Shown here: positions 1 to 8,020 of the stretch, in pieces | Layout of the letters: the number at the start of each line of letters is the position of its first letter | How positions within the stretch are numbered: the stretch's first letter is position 1 | Source of the DNA: Gammaproteobacteria bacterium | GTDB lineage: Bacteria; Pseudomonadota; Gammaproteobacteria; Magnimaribacterales; D2472 | Assembly: GCA_002690725.1 (NCBI GenBank) | Contig: NZFS01000006.1 | Location: forward strand, 68,036-112,454 | DNA length: 44,419 nucleotides | Direction: 5' to 3' | Notes under the pieces: model-generated | What the model was told of the DNA's origin: nothing | Seen by the model: only the letters and a program-made list of their open reading frames with translations | The model's database searches: none | Program-made: the position numbers and the translations under genes

Positions 1-344
1 CCTCCATTCACTCCAATTATTCCACCTGGGGCTGCAAACGCATTTAAAGAATCATCATCAATAAGAAGAAGTGTAAAGTATCTATCTTTTACCTGACTAT
101 ATTCTGAAAGTCTGTATATAAGGTGCTCTGTATAATCAAAAAGAAGTGGATCAGATATCAATGGCGCTTGAGAATAAACTTGTTGAAGAAACATTTCACC
201 AATTGCTTTTTCTTGAGAGGTGGAAACAGCACCTGAAACTCTGTCTCCAAGTTCAGGCAAAGAAATTTCGTTTATTTGCTCATCAAATGCATTAAGATTT
301 GAATAAAAAAATATTGCTAATAAGTATTGAAATAAGACTCTCAT
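1..344 (-). CDS. bepA: BepA-like periplasmic M48 metalloprotease/chaperone, N-terminal part (cut by window edge)
   Basis: The first 114 codons read inward from position 344 toward the left edge. The protein opens with a signal peptide (residues 1-19, hydrophobic LLAIFFY core, likely cleavage after LNA). It continues with features typical of BepA/YfgC before its HEXXH zinc site: a LPELGDRVSG stretch, a SAPLISDPLL-like segment (here QAPLISDPLL), then LNAFAAPGG. The catalytic HEXXH and the TPR domain lie outside the window. In the family BepA degrades or assists stalled LptD and BamA at the outer membrane. It is divergent from perM, as in Escherichia coli, which supports the name. Identification rests on the N-terminal quarter only. 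Confidence 0.85.
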   Translation of the reverse strand, partial: MRVLFQYLLAIFFYSNLNAFDEQINEISLPELGDRVSGAVSTSQEKAIGEMFLQQVYSQAPLISDPLLFDYTEHLIYRLSEYSQVKDRYFTLLLIDDDSLNAFAAPGGIIGVNG

Positions 345-375
345 TACAAAAACAGTATATAAAATTAATAATTAG

Positions 376-392
376 AACATTATAACAATGTT
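376..392. repeat. Short inverted repeat between bepA and perM
   Basis: AACATT (376-381) and AATGTT (387-392) form a 6-base inverted repeat around a 5-base spacer in the 99-base gap between the divergent genes. It could be an operator or a chance palindrome in AT-rich DNA. Nothing else in the gap supports a choice. Confidence 0.3.
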
Positions 393-423
393 AAAGTTTA
401 ATATTTTTTAATAAATTCTTATA

Positions 424-429
424 TATAAT
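424..429 (+). promoter_or_regulatory. Possible -10 box for perM
   Basis: A perfect TATAAT ends 14 bases before the perM ATG at 444, with no good -35 hexamer 16-18 bases upstream. If used, the transcript would begin around 436 and leave a leader of about 8 bases. Confidence 0.35.
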
Positions 430-443
430 GGTGATTGGAATTT

Positions 444-1508
444 ATGATTGAACATTTATCAAATATATTTAAACGCATTTTTAATAATGAAGAGACAATA
501 ATATTTTCTGTAATCATTATTTTAAGTCTTATAGCCTTCAGCTTATTCATTGAAGTCTTAACACCATTTATAATAAGTATTATTGTTGCCTATTTACTGG
601 TTGGACTTCAAAAAAATATTGAGATGTACAATGTGTCTCAGCCATTATCAACCATTATTGCATTTTCAGTATTTATTATTGTTGGAGCCGCAATGTTCAC
701 ATGGTTAATTCCTCTTCTTTACGTTCAACTCCAGTCATTTGTTTTAGATATACCAAGATTATTCAATGACTTCCTTAACTTTGTTTCAACAATACCTGCA
801 GCATTTCCAGAATTAGTAGATTCAGATCAAATCAGTGTGTTTTTTCAAGCAGTATCGTCAGAGCTAAGTTCTATAACTCAAAATATTGTTAAATCATCTA
901 TATCAGGAATACAAAGCACAATTACAATTCTTCTGTATGTAATTTTATTTCCAATTCTTGTTTACTTTTTTTTATTTGACAGGAAAAATATTATTGAGGG
1001 TTGTCTTAAAATTATTCCAGGTGACAGAGCTATGTTGTCACAAGTATGGTCAGAAATGGACATTCAATTAAGTAATTATGTTAGAGGAAAAGTTCTTGAA
1101 ATTTTTATTGTTGGAATTGCAGCGGCAATTTTATTTGCTGCATTTGGTTTAAATTATGGAGCTTTGTTAGCAGTCTTAGTTGGTCTTTCAGTACTTATAC
1201 CTTTCGTTGGCGCATTTTCTGTAACTATACCTATTGTTATCATTGGGCTATTACAATTTGGTCTAGGAACAGAATTTTACTTATTAATTGGGTTATATCT
1301 TTTGCTTCAATTCGTCGATGGCAATCTTCTTGTACCAATAATATTTTCAGAGGCGGTGAAACTTCATCCAATAGTTATTATTCTTGCAGTATTTATTTTT
1401 GGGAGTATGTTTGGTTTCTGGGGTGTATTTTTTTCAATACCACTTGCAACATTCATAAAAGCTGTTTGGAATGCATGGCCAGGAATTTCATCCGCAAATG
1501 AGGAATAA
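444..1508 (+). CDS. perM: PerM-like AI-2E family transporter
   Basis: A 354-residue polytopic inner-membrane protein of the AI-2E transporter/PerM family (E. coli PerM is 353 residues). Several hydrophobic spans are visible: residues about 18-50, 60-90, 155-175, 210-235, 240-270 and 280-345. The C-terminal signature is present, with PIIFSEAVKLHP followed by GSMFGFWGVFFSIP. I chose ATG 444. An in-frame TTG three codons earlier (435) is possible, but it lies almost on the TATAAT and has no ribosome binding site. The gene sits between bepA and the bcp/dapA group as in other gammaproteobacteria. The transported substrate of PerM is not established. Its stop overlaps the start of the next gene by 11 bases. 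Confidence 0.85.
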   Translation: MIEHLSNIFKRIFNNEETIIFSVIIILSLIAFSLFIEVLTPFIISIIVAYLLVGLQKNIEMYNVSQPLSTIIAFSVFIIVGAAMFTWLIPLLYVQLQSFVLDIPRLFNDFLNFVSTIPAAFPELVDSDQISVFFQAVSSELSSITQNIVKSSISGIQSTITILLYVILFPILVYFFLFDRKNIIEGCLKIIPGDRAMLSQVWSEMDIQLSNYVRGKVLEIFIVGIAAAILFAAFGLNYGALLAVLVGLSVLIPFVGAFSVTIPIVIIGLLQFGLGTEFYLLIGLYLLLQFVDGNLLVPIIFSEAVKLHPIVIILAVFIFGSMFGFWGVFFSIPLATFIKAVWNAWPGISSANEE

Positions 1509-2457
1509 GCTATACATATATTTATTAGTTTTTTACACTCTTATGATAAGTAGCGAAAATTATGGGATAGTGGTTCATGGTGGTGCCGGTGTAATGTCTA
1601 ATCTTACTGAAGCTCAGCAGAAAATTATTGAACAGAAACTTACAAAAACGCTTATTGCTTCATATCAAATTTTAGAAAACGGTGGTTCAAGTATAGATGC
1701 CGTTGAGTTTGCAGTATCAGAATTTGAAGATTCTCCATTATTCAATGCTGGAAAAGGTTCTGTTTATGCATCTAACGAGACTCAAGAAATGGATGCATCA
1801 ATAATGTATGGAAAAAATAGATTAGCTGGAGCAGTAGCATCAGTGAGAGTAATTAAGAATCCAGTAAAACTTGCAAGAGCTGTTGCCGAGGAGACATCTC
1901 ATGTTCTGCTTGTGGGAGATGGAGCAGAAACATTTGCAAAAAAAAATGGGTTAGAAATTGTTGATCCTATTTATTTTTACTCTGAAAAAAACTTAAAAAG
2001 ATTAAAAAAATTAAAAAATAAAGTTGCAGAAAATTCGAGTGTCCAAGATAAAATTGGAACAGTTGGTGCAGTTGCAATTGATAAAGCTGGTAATATCTCA
2101 GCAGCAACATCAACAGGTGGAATGACCAATAAAATGCCTGGGAGAGTAGGTGATTCTCCTATTATAGGTTCGGGTACATGGGCACAGAATGGAGTTTGTG
2201 GAGTTTCATCAACTGGCCATGGAGAGTTTTTCATTAAATATCAAGTTGCAAGAGAAGTTTGCACCAGAATGGAGTATTTAAATCAATCTTTAAAAGAGTC
2301 AACTACAAATATAATCAATGAATTAAAGGATATTGGCGCTTCAGGAGGTTTGATTGCAATCGATAAAGACGCAAATATTTCAACACCATTTAATACTGAT
2401 GGAATGATCAGAGGAAGTATTACGAGTAATAAAACTTTGAGTGTTGAAATATATTAA
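1498..2457 (+). CDS. Secreted isoaspartyl peptidase/L-asparaginase (Ntn hydrolase, type III)
   Basis: A 319-residue member of the plant-type asparaginase/beta-aspartyl peptidase family. Such enzymes hydrolyse isoaspartyl dipeptides and asparagine after self-cleavage into two subunits. Visible motifs are GIVVHGGAG near the N-terminus, LFNAGKGSVY, and the autocleavage site IGTVGAVA, whose Thr (about residue 188) becomes the catalytic N-terminal nucleophile. TSTGGMTNK and the GTGxYA-equivalent region GSGTWAQNG follow. Starting at ATG 1498 gives a hydrophobic leader (IYLLVFYTLMISS), suggesting export to the periplasm. An internal ATG at 1543 would make it cytoplasmic. The start overlaps perM by 11 bases, so the two are probably co-translated. 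The 3' end overlaps bcp by 4 bases, convergent. Confidence 0.85.
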   Translation: MRNKLYIYLLVFYTLMISSENYGIVVHGGAGVMSNLTEAQQKIIEQKLTKTLIASYQILENGGSSIDAVEFAVSEFEDSPLFNAGKGSVYASNETQEMDASIMYGKNRLAGAVASVRVIKNPVKLARAVAEETSHVLLVGDGAETFAKKNGLEIVDPIYFYSEKNLKRLKKLKNKVAENSSVQDKIGTVGAVAIDKAGNISAATSTGGMTNKMPGRVGDSPIIGSGTWAQNGVCGVSSTGHGEFFIKYQVAREVCTRMEYLNQSLKESTTNIINELKDIGASGGLIAIDKDANISTPFNTDGMIRGSITSNKTLSVEIY

Positions 2458-2921
2458 AGGTTTTTTACTGCTTCAAGAACTTCCTCGACATGCCCTTTAA
2501 CTTTGACTGATCTCCACTCTTTAATGATTTTTCCATCTACTGAAACTAAAAATGTCGATCTATCGACACCCAAATATTCTTTTCCATACATTGATTTGAG
2601 TTTTATAACATCAAAAGATTTACACATTTTTTCATCGGGGTCCGATAAAAGTTCAAACGGAAAAGATTGTTTTTGTTTAAAGTTTTCATGCGATTTTATA
2701 CTATCTCTTGATACTCCAAGAATTTCAGTATTTAGCTTCTGAAATGATTTAAAATTATCACTAAAGTCATTTCCTTCAACGGTACAGCCAGGAGTGCTAT
2801 CCTTAGGATAGAAATAAATGACTAAGTTCTTTCCTTTAAAATCCTCTAAAGATAGACTTTTATTGCTGGTACATTCACCCGAAAATTTTGGGCATTTTTT
2901 TCCTTCAAGTTTTTTTTCCAT
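2454..2921 (-). CDS. bcp: Thioredoxin-dependent thiol peroxidase (Bcp/PrxQ type)
   Basis: A 155-residue peroxiredoxin that reduces hydrogen and organic peroxides. The peroxidatic Cys lies in STPGCTVEGNDF (about residue 46), in the thioredoxin fold after LVIYFYPKD, and the downstream SRDSIKSHENF stretch is typical of Bcp. The resolving Cys found five residues after the peroxidatic Cys in E. coli Bcp is absent (that position lies within GNDF), so the enzyme may use another Cys or act as a 1-Cys type. A ribosome binding site AAGGA on the minus strand (2926-2930) sits 4 bases before the ATG. It is divergent from dapA across a 60-base gap and convergent with the asparaginase gene. Confidence 0.92.
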   Translation of the reverse strand: MEKKLEGKKCPKFSGECTSNKSLSLEDFKGKNLVIYFYPKDSTPGCTVEGNDFSDNFKSFQKLNTEILGVSRDSIKSHENFKQKQSFPFELLSDPDEKMCKSFDVIKLKSMYGKEYLGVDRSTFLVSVDGKIIKEWRSVKVKGHVEEVLEAVKNL

Positions 2922-2930
2922 ATTTTCCTT

Positions 2931-2959
2931 TTAATAATTTTAAATAAATAGTGTATAGT
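2931..2959 (+). promoter_or_regulatory. Predicted sigma-70 promoter for dapA-bamC-purC
   Basis: TTAATA (2931-2936) and TATAGT (2954-2959) are separated by 17 bases in the gap between bcp and dapA. Each hexamer matches consensus at four or five positions. The predicted start is about 15 bases before the dapA ATG. Confidence 0.4.
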
Positions 2960-2981
2960 CATATTTTTACTTATTTTGAAA

Positions 2982-3872
2982 ATGATGCAAGCTTTAAAAG
3001 GAAGTCTAGTGGCATTAGTCACACCAATGACGGAAAATGATGATATCGACTATCAATCATTAGAAAGTCTTATAGATTGGCATATTGAACAGGGAACTAA
3101 CGGAATAGTATCAGTAGGCACAACTGGAGAGTCTGCAACACTTGATGTAAAGGATCATCTTGATGTAGTAAAATATACAATTGATTATGCAAACTCAAGA
3201 ATTCCGATTATTGCTGGTACAGGTGCTAATTCAACGTCTGAGGCAATTGAATTAACTGAAGAATCTAAGAAACTTGGAGCTGACTATACTTTAATAGTTA
3301 CTCCTTACTACAATAAACCTAATCAAAATGGCTTAATAAAACATTATTTAAAACTTGCTGATAATGTTGATATACCTCAAATTTTATACAATGTTCCCTC
3401 ACGAACTGCATGTGATTTATCGCCTGCATCAGTAAAATTACTTTCAGAGCATAAAAATATTATTGGAATTAAAGAGGCAGTTAATACCGAAGAAAGAATG
3501 AGTGATTTATTAGAAATTTCTAAAGATAATGATGAATTTATATTGCTTTCTGGAGACGATCCGTCATTTCTTTCAATGATGCAAAAAGGTGGAGATGGTG
3601 TGATTTCTGTAGCAGCAAATGTTGTGCCTAATATTATTTCAAATATTTGTTCGTTAATTTTTGAAGGTAAAAATGAAGAAGCAATAAATATTAATCAGAA
3701 ACTTTACGATCTTTATGAACTATTGTTTATTGAATCTAATCCTATTCCAGTAAAGTGGATGTTATATAAAATGAATTTTATTAAAAATTCAATAAGGCTA
3801 CCATTAGTAGAATTAGACAAAAAATATCAAGAAAATGTATTAAATGAAATGCTAAAATTAGAATTGTTATGA
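2982..3872 (+). CDS. dapA: 4-hydroxy-tetrahydrodipicolinate synthase
   Basis: A 296-residue TIM-barrel aldolase that condenses pyruvate with aspartate semialdehyde, the first committed step of lysine and meso-diaminopimelate synthesis. Conserved residues are visible: the GTTGES loop with Thr47-Thr48, TPYYNKP with the active-site tyrosines, YNVPSRT with Tyr136, and the Schiff-base Lys164 in IGIKEA. The frame also allows TTG 2976, but ATG 2982 or 2985 fits the family start (KGSLVALVTPM) better. It overlaps bamC by 4 bases (ATGA). The dapA-bamC-purC order matches E. coli, but gcvR, found upstream there, is absent. Confidence 0.96.
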   Translation: MMQALKGSLVALVTPMTENDDIDYQSLESLIDWHIEQGTNGIVSVGTTGESATLDVKDHLDVVKYTIDYANSRIPIIAGTGANSTSEAIELTEESKKLGADYTLIVTPYYNKPNQNGLIKHYLKLADNVDIPQILYNVPSRTACDLSPASVKLLSEHKNIIGIKEAVNTEERMSDLLEISKDNDEFILLSGDDPSFLSMMQKGGDGVISVAANVVPNIISNICSLIFEGKNEEAININQKLYDLYELLFIESNPIPVKWMLYKMNFIKNSIRLPLVELDKKYQENVLNEMLKLELL

Positions 3873-4855
3873 TTAAACTAGTATTGCCATTCTTTATAAT
3901 ACTTATGATCAGTTCTTGCTCAATGTTAGGAGGTCCCGATGGTTACTTTCCTGATAAAAAATATGATTTTCTTAAAGAAGAGATTGAAGACACAATAAGT
4001 CTTCCAGATGAGCTAGATTCTCCTGATATTGAAAATCATTACCCTGTTCCAGAAATTCTTGAAATCGATACAAATTTAGAAATACCCAAGCCAAGACAAA
4101 TTTTTGCATCAGCTGGAGATAGTTCCGTTCAACTTCGAAGGCTTGGTGAGCTTATGTGGATTTATATAGAAACTCTTCCATCAACCTCATGGCCAATATC
4201 AAAAAATTATTGGGACACTTCTTCTTATGATGTTACAAAAGCAGATCCATTATCTGGGGAAATTGATATTGATTATGATCAAACATCAAAACTTTTAATG
4301 AGGGTTGAGCATGGTATTAAAGAAGCATCAACAGAGATATTTTTATTTAAGGTTAACAAAATTAGCACAGAAATAGAAAGCGATCCTGAATTTATTCAGG
4401 CTGAAATGGAAAAAATGCTTAATTATTATGCTGAATCATTATCAACTTTTTCAGGTACATCACTTGCAGCTCAAAATTTAAATGAAATGAAAAAGGCAAG
4501 CATATTTTCTGAAAATGGAAAGACAGTTATTGCGCTTGATCTAAATTTTGATAGAGCTTGGTCTTCAGTAAGTAAAGCTTTAGATGCAGCTGAAGTTGTA
4601 ACAAACGATAGAGATAGAAGTAAAGGAATATTTTTTGTAAGCTTTGCCAAAGAAGAAGAGAGAAGATTTTTTGGACTTTTTGGAGGCAAAAATTTAAATG
4701 ATAGCTCTCAAAATCTTATTTTTAGTGAAGATGCCCAATTTGAGATAACAATTACACCGAAAGAAAATAAATCATACGTTAGAGCAACATCAAAAGATGG
4801 TAATATTGAGAAATCTGAAGAACTTTTATCAAAAATTAATGAGTCTTTAAGCTAA
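3869..4855 (+). CDS. bamC: Outer membrane assembly lipoprotein BamC
   Basis: A 328-residue lipoprotein of the BAM complex that inserts beta-barrel proteins into the outer membrane. The N-terminus is a lipoprotein signal peptide ending in a lipobox (MISSC, Cys17). An acidic, proline-containing unstructured stretch follows (residues about 20-80), as in BamC, where this region binds BamD. Two domains come after it, the second starting near KTVIALDLNFDRAWSSVSKALD. Sequence similarity in this family is low, so the call leans on the lipobox, the domain pattern and the dapA-bamC-purC position. It overlaps dapA by 4 bases and purC by 1 base (TAATG), so all three are likely translationally coupled. 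Confidence 0.85.
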   Translation: MIKLVLPFFIILMISSCSMLGGPDGYFPDKKYDFLKEEIEDTISLPDELDSPDIENHYPVPEILEIDTNLEIPKPRQIFASAGDSSVQLRRLGELMWIYIETLPSTSWPISKNYWDTSSYDVTKADPLSGEIDIDYDQTSKLLMRVEHGIKEASTEIFLFKVNKISTEIESDPEFIQAEMEKMLNYYAESLSTFSGTSLAAQNLNEMKKASIFSENGKTVIALDLNFDRAWSSVSKALDAAEVVTNDRDRSKGIFFVSFAKEEERRFFGLFGGKNLNDSSQNLIFSEDAQFEITITPKENKSYVRATSKDGNIEKSEELLSKINESLS

Positions 4856-5571
4856 TGAAAAAAATTAACGAAATAACAAAAGGTAAAGCTAAGTCAATGT
4901 ATACAACAGAAAATGATGATCATCTAATTATGCATTTTAGTGATGATACATCTGCTTTTGATGGTAAGAAAAAAGAAGCTCTTCTTGGTAAAGGTGCTGT
5001 AAACAATCAATTCAATGCATTTATTATGAAACATCTTCAAGAAAACGGTATTGAAAGTCATCTAATAGATGTAATTGACAGCACAGATTCTCTCGTATTT
5101 AAATTAGATATGTTTCCAATTGAATGTGTAATTAGAAACAGGGCATCAGGTTCAATATGCAAAAGACTTGGAACTGAAGACGGACTAGTTCTTGAAAATC
5201 CATTATTTGAGTTTTTTCTAAAAGATGATGATTTGGGTGACCCATTAATTAATGATGAGCACATTATATCTTTTGGTTGGGCAAACACAGATCAAATCGA
5301 AGAAATGAAAAAACAAACCTATAGAGTAAATGAGATATTATCAAAACTGTTTCTAGATTCAGGCCTAATATTGGTTGATTTTAAAGTCGAATATGGCCTA
5401 TATAAAGAAAAAATTTTATTAGCAGATGAGTTCACACCAGATGGATGTAGATTGTGGGACTCAAAAACAATGAAAAAAATGGATAAAGATCGCTTTAGGC
5501 AAGGCTTAGGAGATGTTGTTGAATCCTATCATCAAGTTGCAGATAGGCTTGGTATGAATATTGAAACTTGA
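4855..5571 (+). CDS. purC: Phosphoribosylaminoimidazole-succinocarboxamide synthase
   Basis: A 238-residue SAICAR synthetase (E. coli 237) that joins CAIR and aspartate using ATP in purine synthesis. Family features include the N-terminal ITKGKAKSMY ATP-binding strand, the DDTSAFDGKK segment, VIRNRASGS, and LADEFTPDGCRLWD near the C-terminus. The start overlaps the bamC stop by one base. The last codons of purC overlap the IscR operator and the -35 region of the iscR promoter, so the 3' end of this gene is also regulatory DNA for the next operon. Confidence 0.97.
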   Translation: MKKINEITKGKAKSMYTTENDDHLIMHFSDDTSAFDGKKKEALLGKGAVNNQFNAFIMKHLQENGIESHLIDVIDSTDSLVFKLDMFPIECVIRNRASGSICKRLGTEDGLVLENPLFEFFLKDDDLGDPLINDEHIISFGWANTDQIEEMKKQTYRVNEILSKLFLDSGLILVDFKVEYGLYKEKILLADEFTPDGCRLWDSKTMKKMDKDRFRQGLGDVVESYHQVADRLGMNIET

Positions 5572-5588
5572 CTAATTTAGTCAGGTAT
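5564..5588. promoter_or_regulatory. Type 1 IscR binding site (predicted iscR autoregulatory operator)
   Basis: A 25-base imperfect palindrome with GACT and AGTC core half-sites separated by AATTT, and outer bases that match the published E. coli type 1 IscR consensus at all but one position (A in place of T at the second base). It overlaps the -35 hexamer of the predicted iscR promoter, the arrangement expected for repression by [2Fe-2S]-IscR. The consensus is recalled from the literature; the match was made by eye. Confidence 0.85.
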
Positions 5589-5595
5589 TTATAAT
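5568..5595 (+). promoter_or_regulatory. Predicted sigma-70 promoter of the isc operon
   Basis: TTGACT (5568-5573) and a perfect TATAAT (5590-5595) are spaced 16 bases apart. The expected start, about 7 bases past the -10 box, falls at or next to the GTG start codon at 5603, which implies a leaderless iscR message. Confidence 0.7.
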
Positions 5596-5602
5596 TCTTG
5601 AC

Positions 5603-6037
5603 GTGAAGTTAACTACAAGAAGCAGATATGCTGTAAATGCACTTACAGAGCTAAGTTTTCTACAATCTACAGGACCAGTATCTTTAAGTGATATATCAAC
5701 AAATCAAAATATTGAGTTGAGTTATTTAGAGCAAATTTTTAGGAAGCTAAGAATTGCTGGAATCGTAAAAAGCATTCGGGGCAGAAATGGTGGTTACGTT
5801 TATGCTAAGAATCCTGCAAATATTTCTATTAAGGAAATAATGCATGCTGTTGATGAAGTTCTTGATGCAACTAAATGTAATGGCACTTTTGCATGTCAAA
5901 ATGGAAAAAAATGTGTCACACATGATTTATGGCATGATCTCAACTTAGTTGTTGAGGATTATTTAGAAAAAATAACAATTGAAAGCCTTGTAGAAAGCAA
6001 TAATAGCCCATATATTAAGGTAAACGAGATTAATTAG
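5603..6037 (+). CDS. iscR: Iron-sulfur cluster regulator IscR
   Basis: A 144-residue Rrf2-family winged-helix regulator that represses the isc operon when it carries a [2Fe-2S] cluster. The N-terminus (MKLTTRSRYAVNAL) aligns with the start of E. coli IscR, which fixes the GTG start although no ribosome binding site precedes it. The recognition helix region reads LSYLEQIFRKLRIAGIVKSIRG, followed by the wing GRNGGYVYA. The cluster ligands Cys92, Cys98, Cys104 and His107 sit at the same residue numbers as in E. coli. The C-terminus is shorter than in E. coli (162 residues). The stop codon is directly followed by the iscS ATG. Confidence 0.97.
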   Translation: MKLTTRSRYAVNALTELSFLQSTGPVSLSDISTNQNIELSYLEQIFRKLRIAGIVKSIRGRNGGYVYAKNPANISIKEIMHAVDEVLDATKCNGTFACQNGKKCVTHDLWHDLNLVVEDYLEKITIESLVESNNSPYIKVNEIN

Positions 6038-7258
6038 ATGAGCAAACAATCTACAATTTATTTAGACTATGCGTCTACGACTCCTGTTGATCCTAGAGTT
6101 GCATCCAAAATGATGGAATTTTTAACACCTGAAGGTGAATTTGGTAATCCTGCATCACGCTCTCACAGATTTGGCTGGAAAGCAGATGAGGCCGTTGAAC
6201 AAGCAAGATCGCATGTTGCTAATCTTGTAAACTGTGATCCAAGAGAAATTGTATGGACTTCAGGTGCTACTGAAGCAGACAATTTGGCAATAAAAGGGGT
6301 TGCAAGATTTTATAAATCTAAAGGAAATCACATTATCACGTCAAAAATTGAACACAAAGCTGTGTTAGATCCATGCCGACAACTTGAAAGAGAAGGTTTT
6401 GACGTCACATATCTGGACCCAGATGAAAAAGGAGTTATTAGCCCAAGCGCAGTAAAGTCAGCAATTAAAGATACAACTGTTCTAGTTTCAATTATGCATA
6501 TTAATAATGAGTTAGGAACTGTTAATGATATTGAAGAAATTGGGAATATAACTAGAGATAATGGTTCATTTTTCCATGTAGATGCTGCACAAAGCACAGG
6601 TAAAGTTGATATTGATCTTGAGAAAATAAATGTTGATTTGATGTCATTTTCTGCTCATAAAACTTATGGACCAAAAGGAATTGGAGCTTTGTATGTAAGA
6701 AGAAAACCAAGAGTTAGACTAGAAGCTTTAATTCATGGAGGAGGACACGAAAGAGGCATGAGATCTGGTACATTAGCTACTCATCAAATAGTAGGAATGG
6801 GCGAGGCATTTCGTATCGCAAATAAAGAGATGAATCAAGATTGCAATAAGATATCAAAATTTCATGAAATGTTTTTAGATAAAGTAAAAGAAATCGATCA
6901 TGTTTATATTAACGGTGATCTCGATAATAAAGTCCCTAACATTTTAAATATAAGTTTTAATTTTGTAGAAGGCGAGTCATTAATCATGGGTTTAAAAGAC
7001 ATTGCAGTATCCTCTGGCTCTGCGTGTACATCAGCAAGTTTAGAGCCTTCATATGTTTTAAGAGCTTTAGGTAGAAAAGATGAATTAGCTCATAGCTCAA
7101 TTAGATTTTCCTTTGGCAGATTTACAAGCGATGATGATGTCAATAATACTTTGGATATATTAGCTAATGTTGTCTACAGATTAAGAGAGCTTTCACCTTT
7201 ATGGGAAATGCATCTTGACGGCATTGACTTAGATACTGTTGAATGGAATGCACACTAG
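6038..7258 (+). CDS. iscS: Cysteine desulfurase IscS
   Basis: A 406-residue pyridoxal-phosphate enzyme that takes sulfur from cysteine and passes it as persulfide to IscU and other acceptors. Visible features are the N-terminal [13 protein letters not shown], the [11 protein letters not shown] segment, His107 in IEHKAV, the PLP Lys208 in [12 protein letters not shown], and the active-site loop Cys330 in [14 protein letters not shown]. These are offset by two residues from E. coli IscS (Lys206, Cys328). The C-terminal [13 protein letters not shown] tail that contacts IscU is intact. It starts at the base after the iscR stop. Confidence 0.98.
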   Translation: MSKQSTIYLDYASTTPVDPRVASKMMEFLTPEGEFGNPASRSHRFGWKADEAVEQARSHVANLVNCDPREIVWTSGATEADNLAIKGVARFYKSKGNHIITSKIEHKAVLDPCRQLEREGFDVTYLDPDEKGVISPSAVKSAIKDTTVLVSIMHINNELGTVNDIEEIGNITRDNGSFFHVDAAQSTGKVDIDLEKINVDLMSFSAHKTYGPKGIGALYVRRKPRVRLEALIHGGGHERGMRSGTLATHQIVGMGEAFRIANKEMNQDCNKISKFHEMFLDKVKEIDHVYINGDLDNKVPNILNISFNFVEGESLIMGLKDIAVSSGSACTSASLEPSYVLRALGRKDELAHSSIRFSFGRFTSDDDVNNTLDILANVVYRLRELSPLWEMHLDGIDLDTVEWNAH

Positions 7259-7267
7259 GAAATAATT

Positions 7268-7672
7268 ATGGCTTATAGCAAAAAAGTAGTAGAAAAATTT
7301 GAAAATACGCTCAATAATCCAGAAGCTTTCAAGGTTGGAAGATTTGATCCAAAAGATTCTGATGTTGGTACGGGCATGGTAGGTGCTCCTGCATGTGGCG
7401 ATGTTATGAAACTTCAAATTAAGTGTGAACCAAAAGGTAATACTCATGTTATTAAAGATGTTAAATTTAAAACTTATGGCTGTGGTTCTGCAATTGCTTC
7501 GTCCAGTGAATTGGTAGAAATGCTTATTGGGAAGACTATCGAAGAAGCTAAATCAATTAAAAACATAGAAATTGCTAAGGCTTTAGAGTTACCTCCCATA
7601 AAGATTCATTGTTCTGTTTTAGCAGAAGATTCGATCAAACAAGCAGTAGAGGATTACGAAACAAAACAATAG
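7268..7672 (+). CDS. iscU: Iron-sulfur cluster scaffold IscU
   Basis: A 134-residue scaffold on which [2Fe-2S] clusters are built. Ligands are Cys43 in GAPACGDVM with Asp45, Cys72 in YGCGSAIASSS, and His114-Cys115 in KIHCSVLAED. The LPPIK motif (residues 108-112) corresponds to the LPPVK that the chaperone HscA recognises in E. coli IscU, with a Val to Ile change. This matters because no hscA or hscB gene is present in this operon. It lies 9 bases after iscS, and iscA follows 3 bases later. Confidence 0.98.
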   Translation: MAYSKKVVEKFENTLNNPEAFKVGRFDPKDSDVGTGMVGAPACGDVMKLQIKCEPKGNTHVIKDVKFKTYGCGSAIASSSELVEMLIGKTIEEAKSIKNIEIAKALELPPIKIHCSVLAEDSIKQAVEDYETKQ

Positions 7673-7675
7673 ATA

Positions 7676-8017
7676 ATGGAAACATTTACTGCCTCAGATT
7701 TAAACTTTTCAAATAGCGCCATAGCACATTTCAACAAGGTTTTAAAAGATAGAGGAAGAGGTGAGGGTGTAAGATTAGGTATCAAAAAAGCTGGCTGTTC
7801 TGGCTATGAATATACTTTTAATTTTGTTGATGAAGTTTTAGATAATTATATAGCTTTTGAAAAAAATGGATGTAAGATTTTTGTTGATTCTAATAGCTTT
7901 TCTTTTCTCAAGGGTAGTTTAATTGATTACGTTGATGATGGTTTAAATCAAGGTATCAAATTTGTAAATCCAAATGCTAAAGCTGTTTGCGGTTGCGGCG
8001 AAAGTTTCACTCTTTAA
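7676..8017 (+). CDS. iscA: Iron-sulfur cluster assembly protein IscA
   Basis: A 113-residue A-type carrier that delivers iron or assembled clusters to apoproteins. The three family cysteines are present: Cys41 in KKAGCSGYEY, and Cys105 and Cys107 in AVCGCGESF near the C-terminus. A longer, divergent first 15 residues distinguishes it from E. coli IscA (107 residues). By sequence alone it could equally be an ErpA-like A-type protein, but its place between iscU and fdx supports IscA. Confidence 0.93.
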   Translation: METFTASDLNFSNSAIAHFNKVLKDRGRGEGVRLGIKKAGCSGYEYTFNFVDEVLDNYIAFEKNGCKIFVDSNSFSFLKGSLIDYVDDGLNQGIKFVNPNAKAVCGCGESFTL

Positions 8018-8020
8018 ATT

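Noticed and set aside
435-437. TTG 435 as the perM start
   Set aside because: It lies 5 bases from the TATAAT box, and ATG 444 gives a normal family length. It cannot be fully excluded for a leaderless message.
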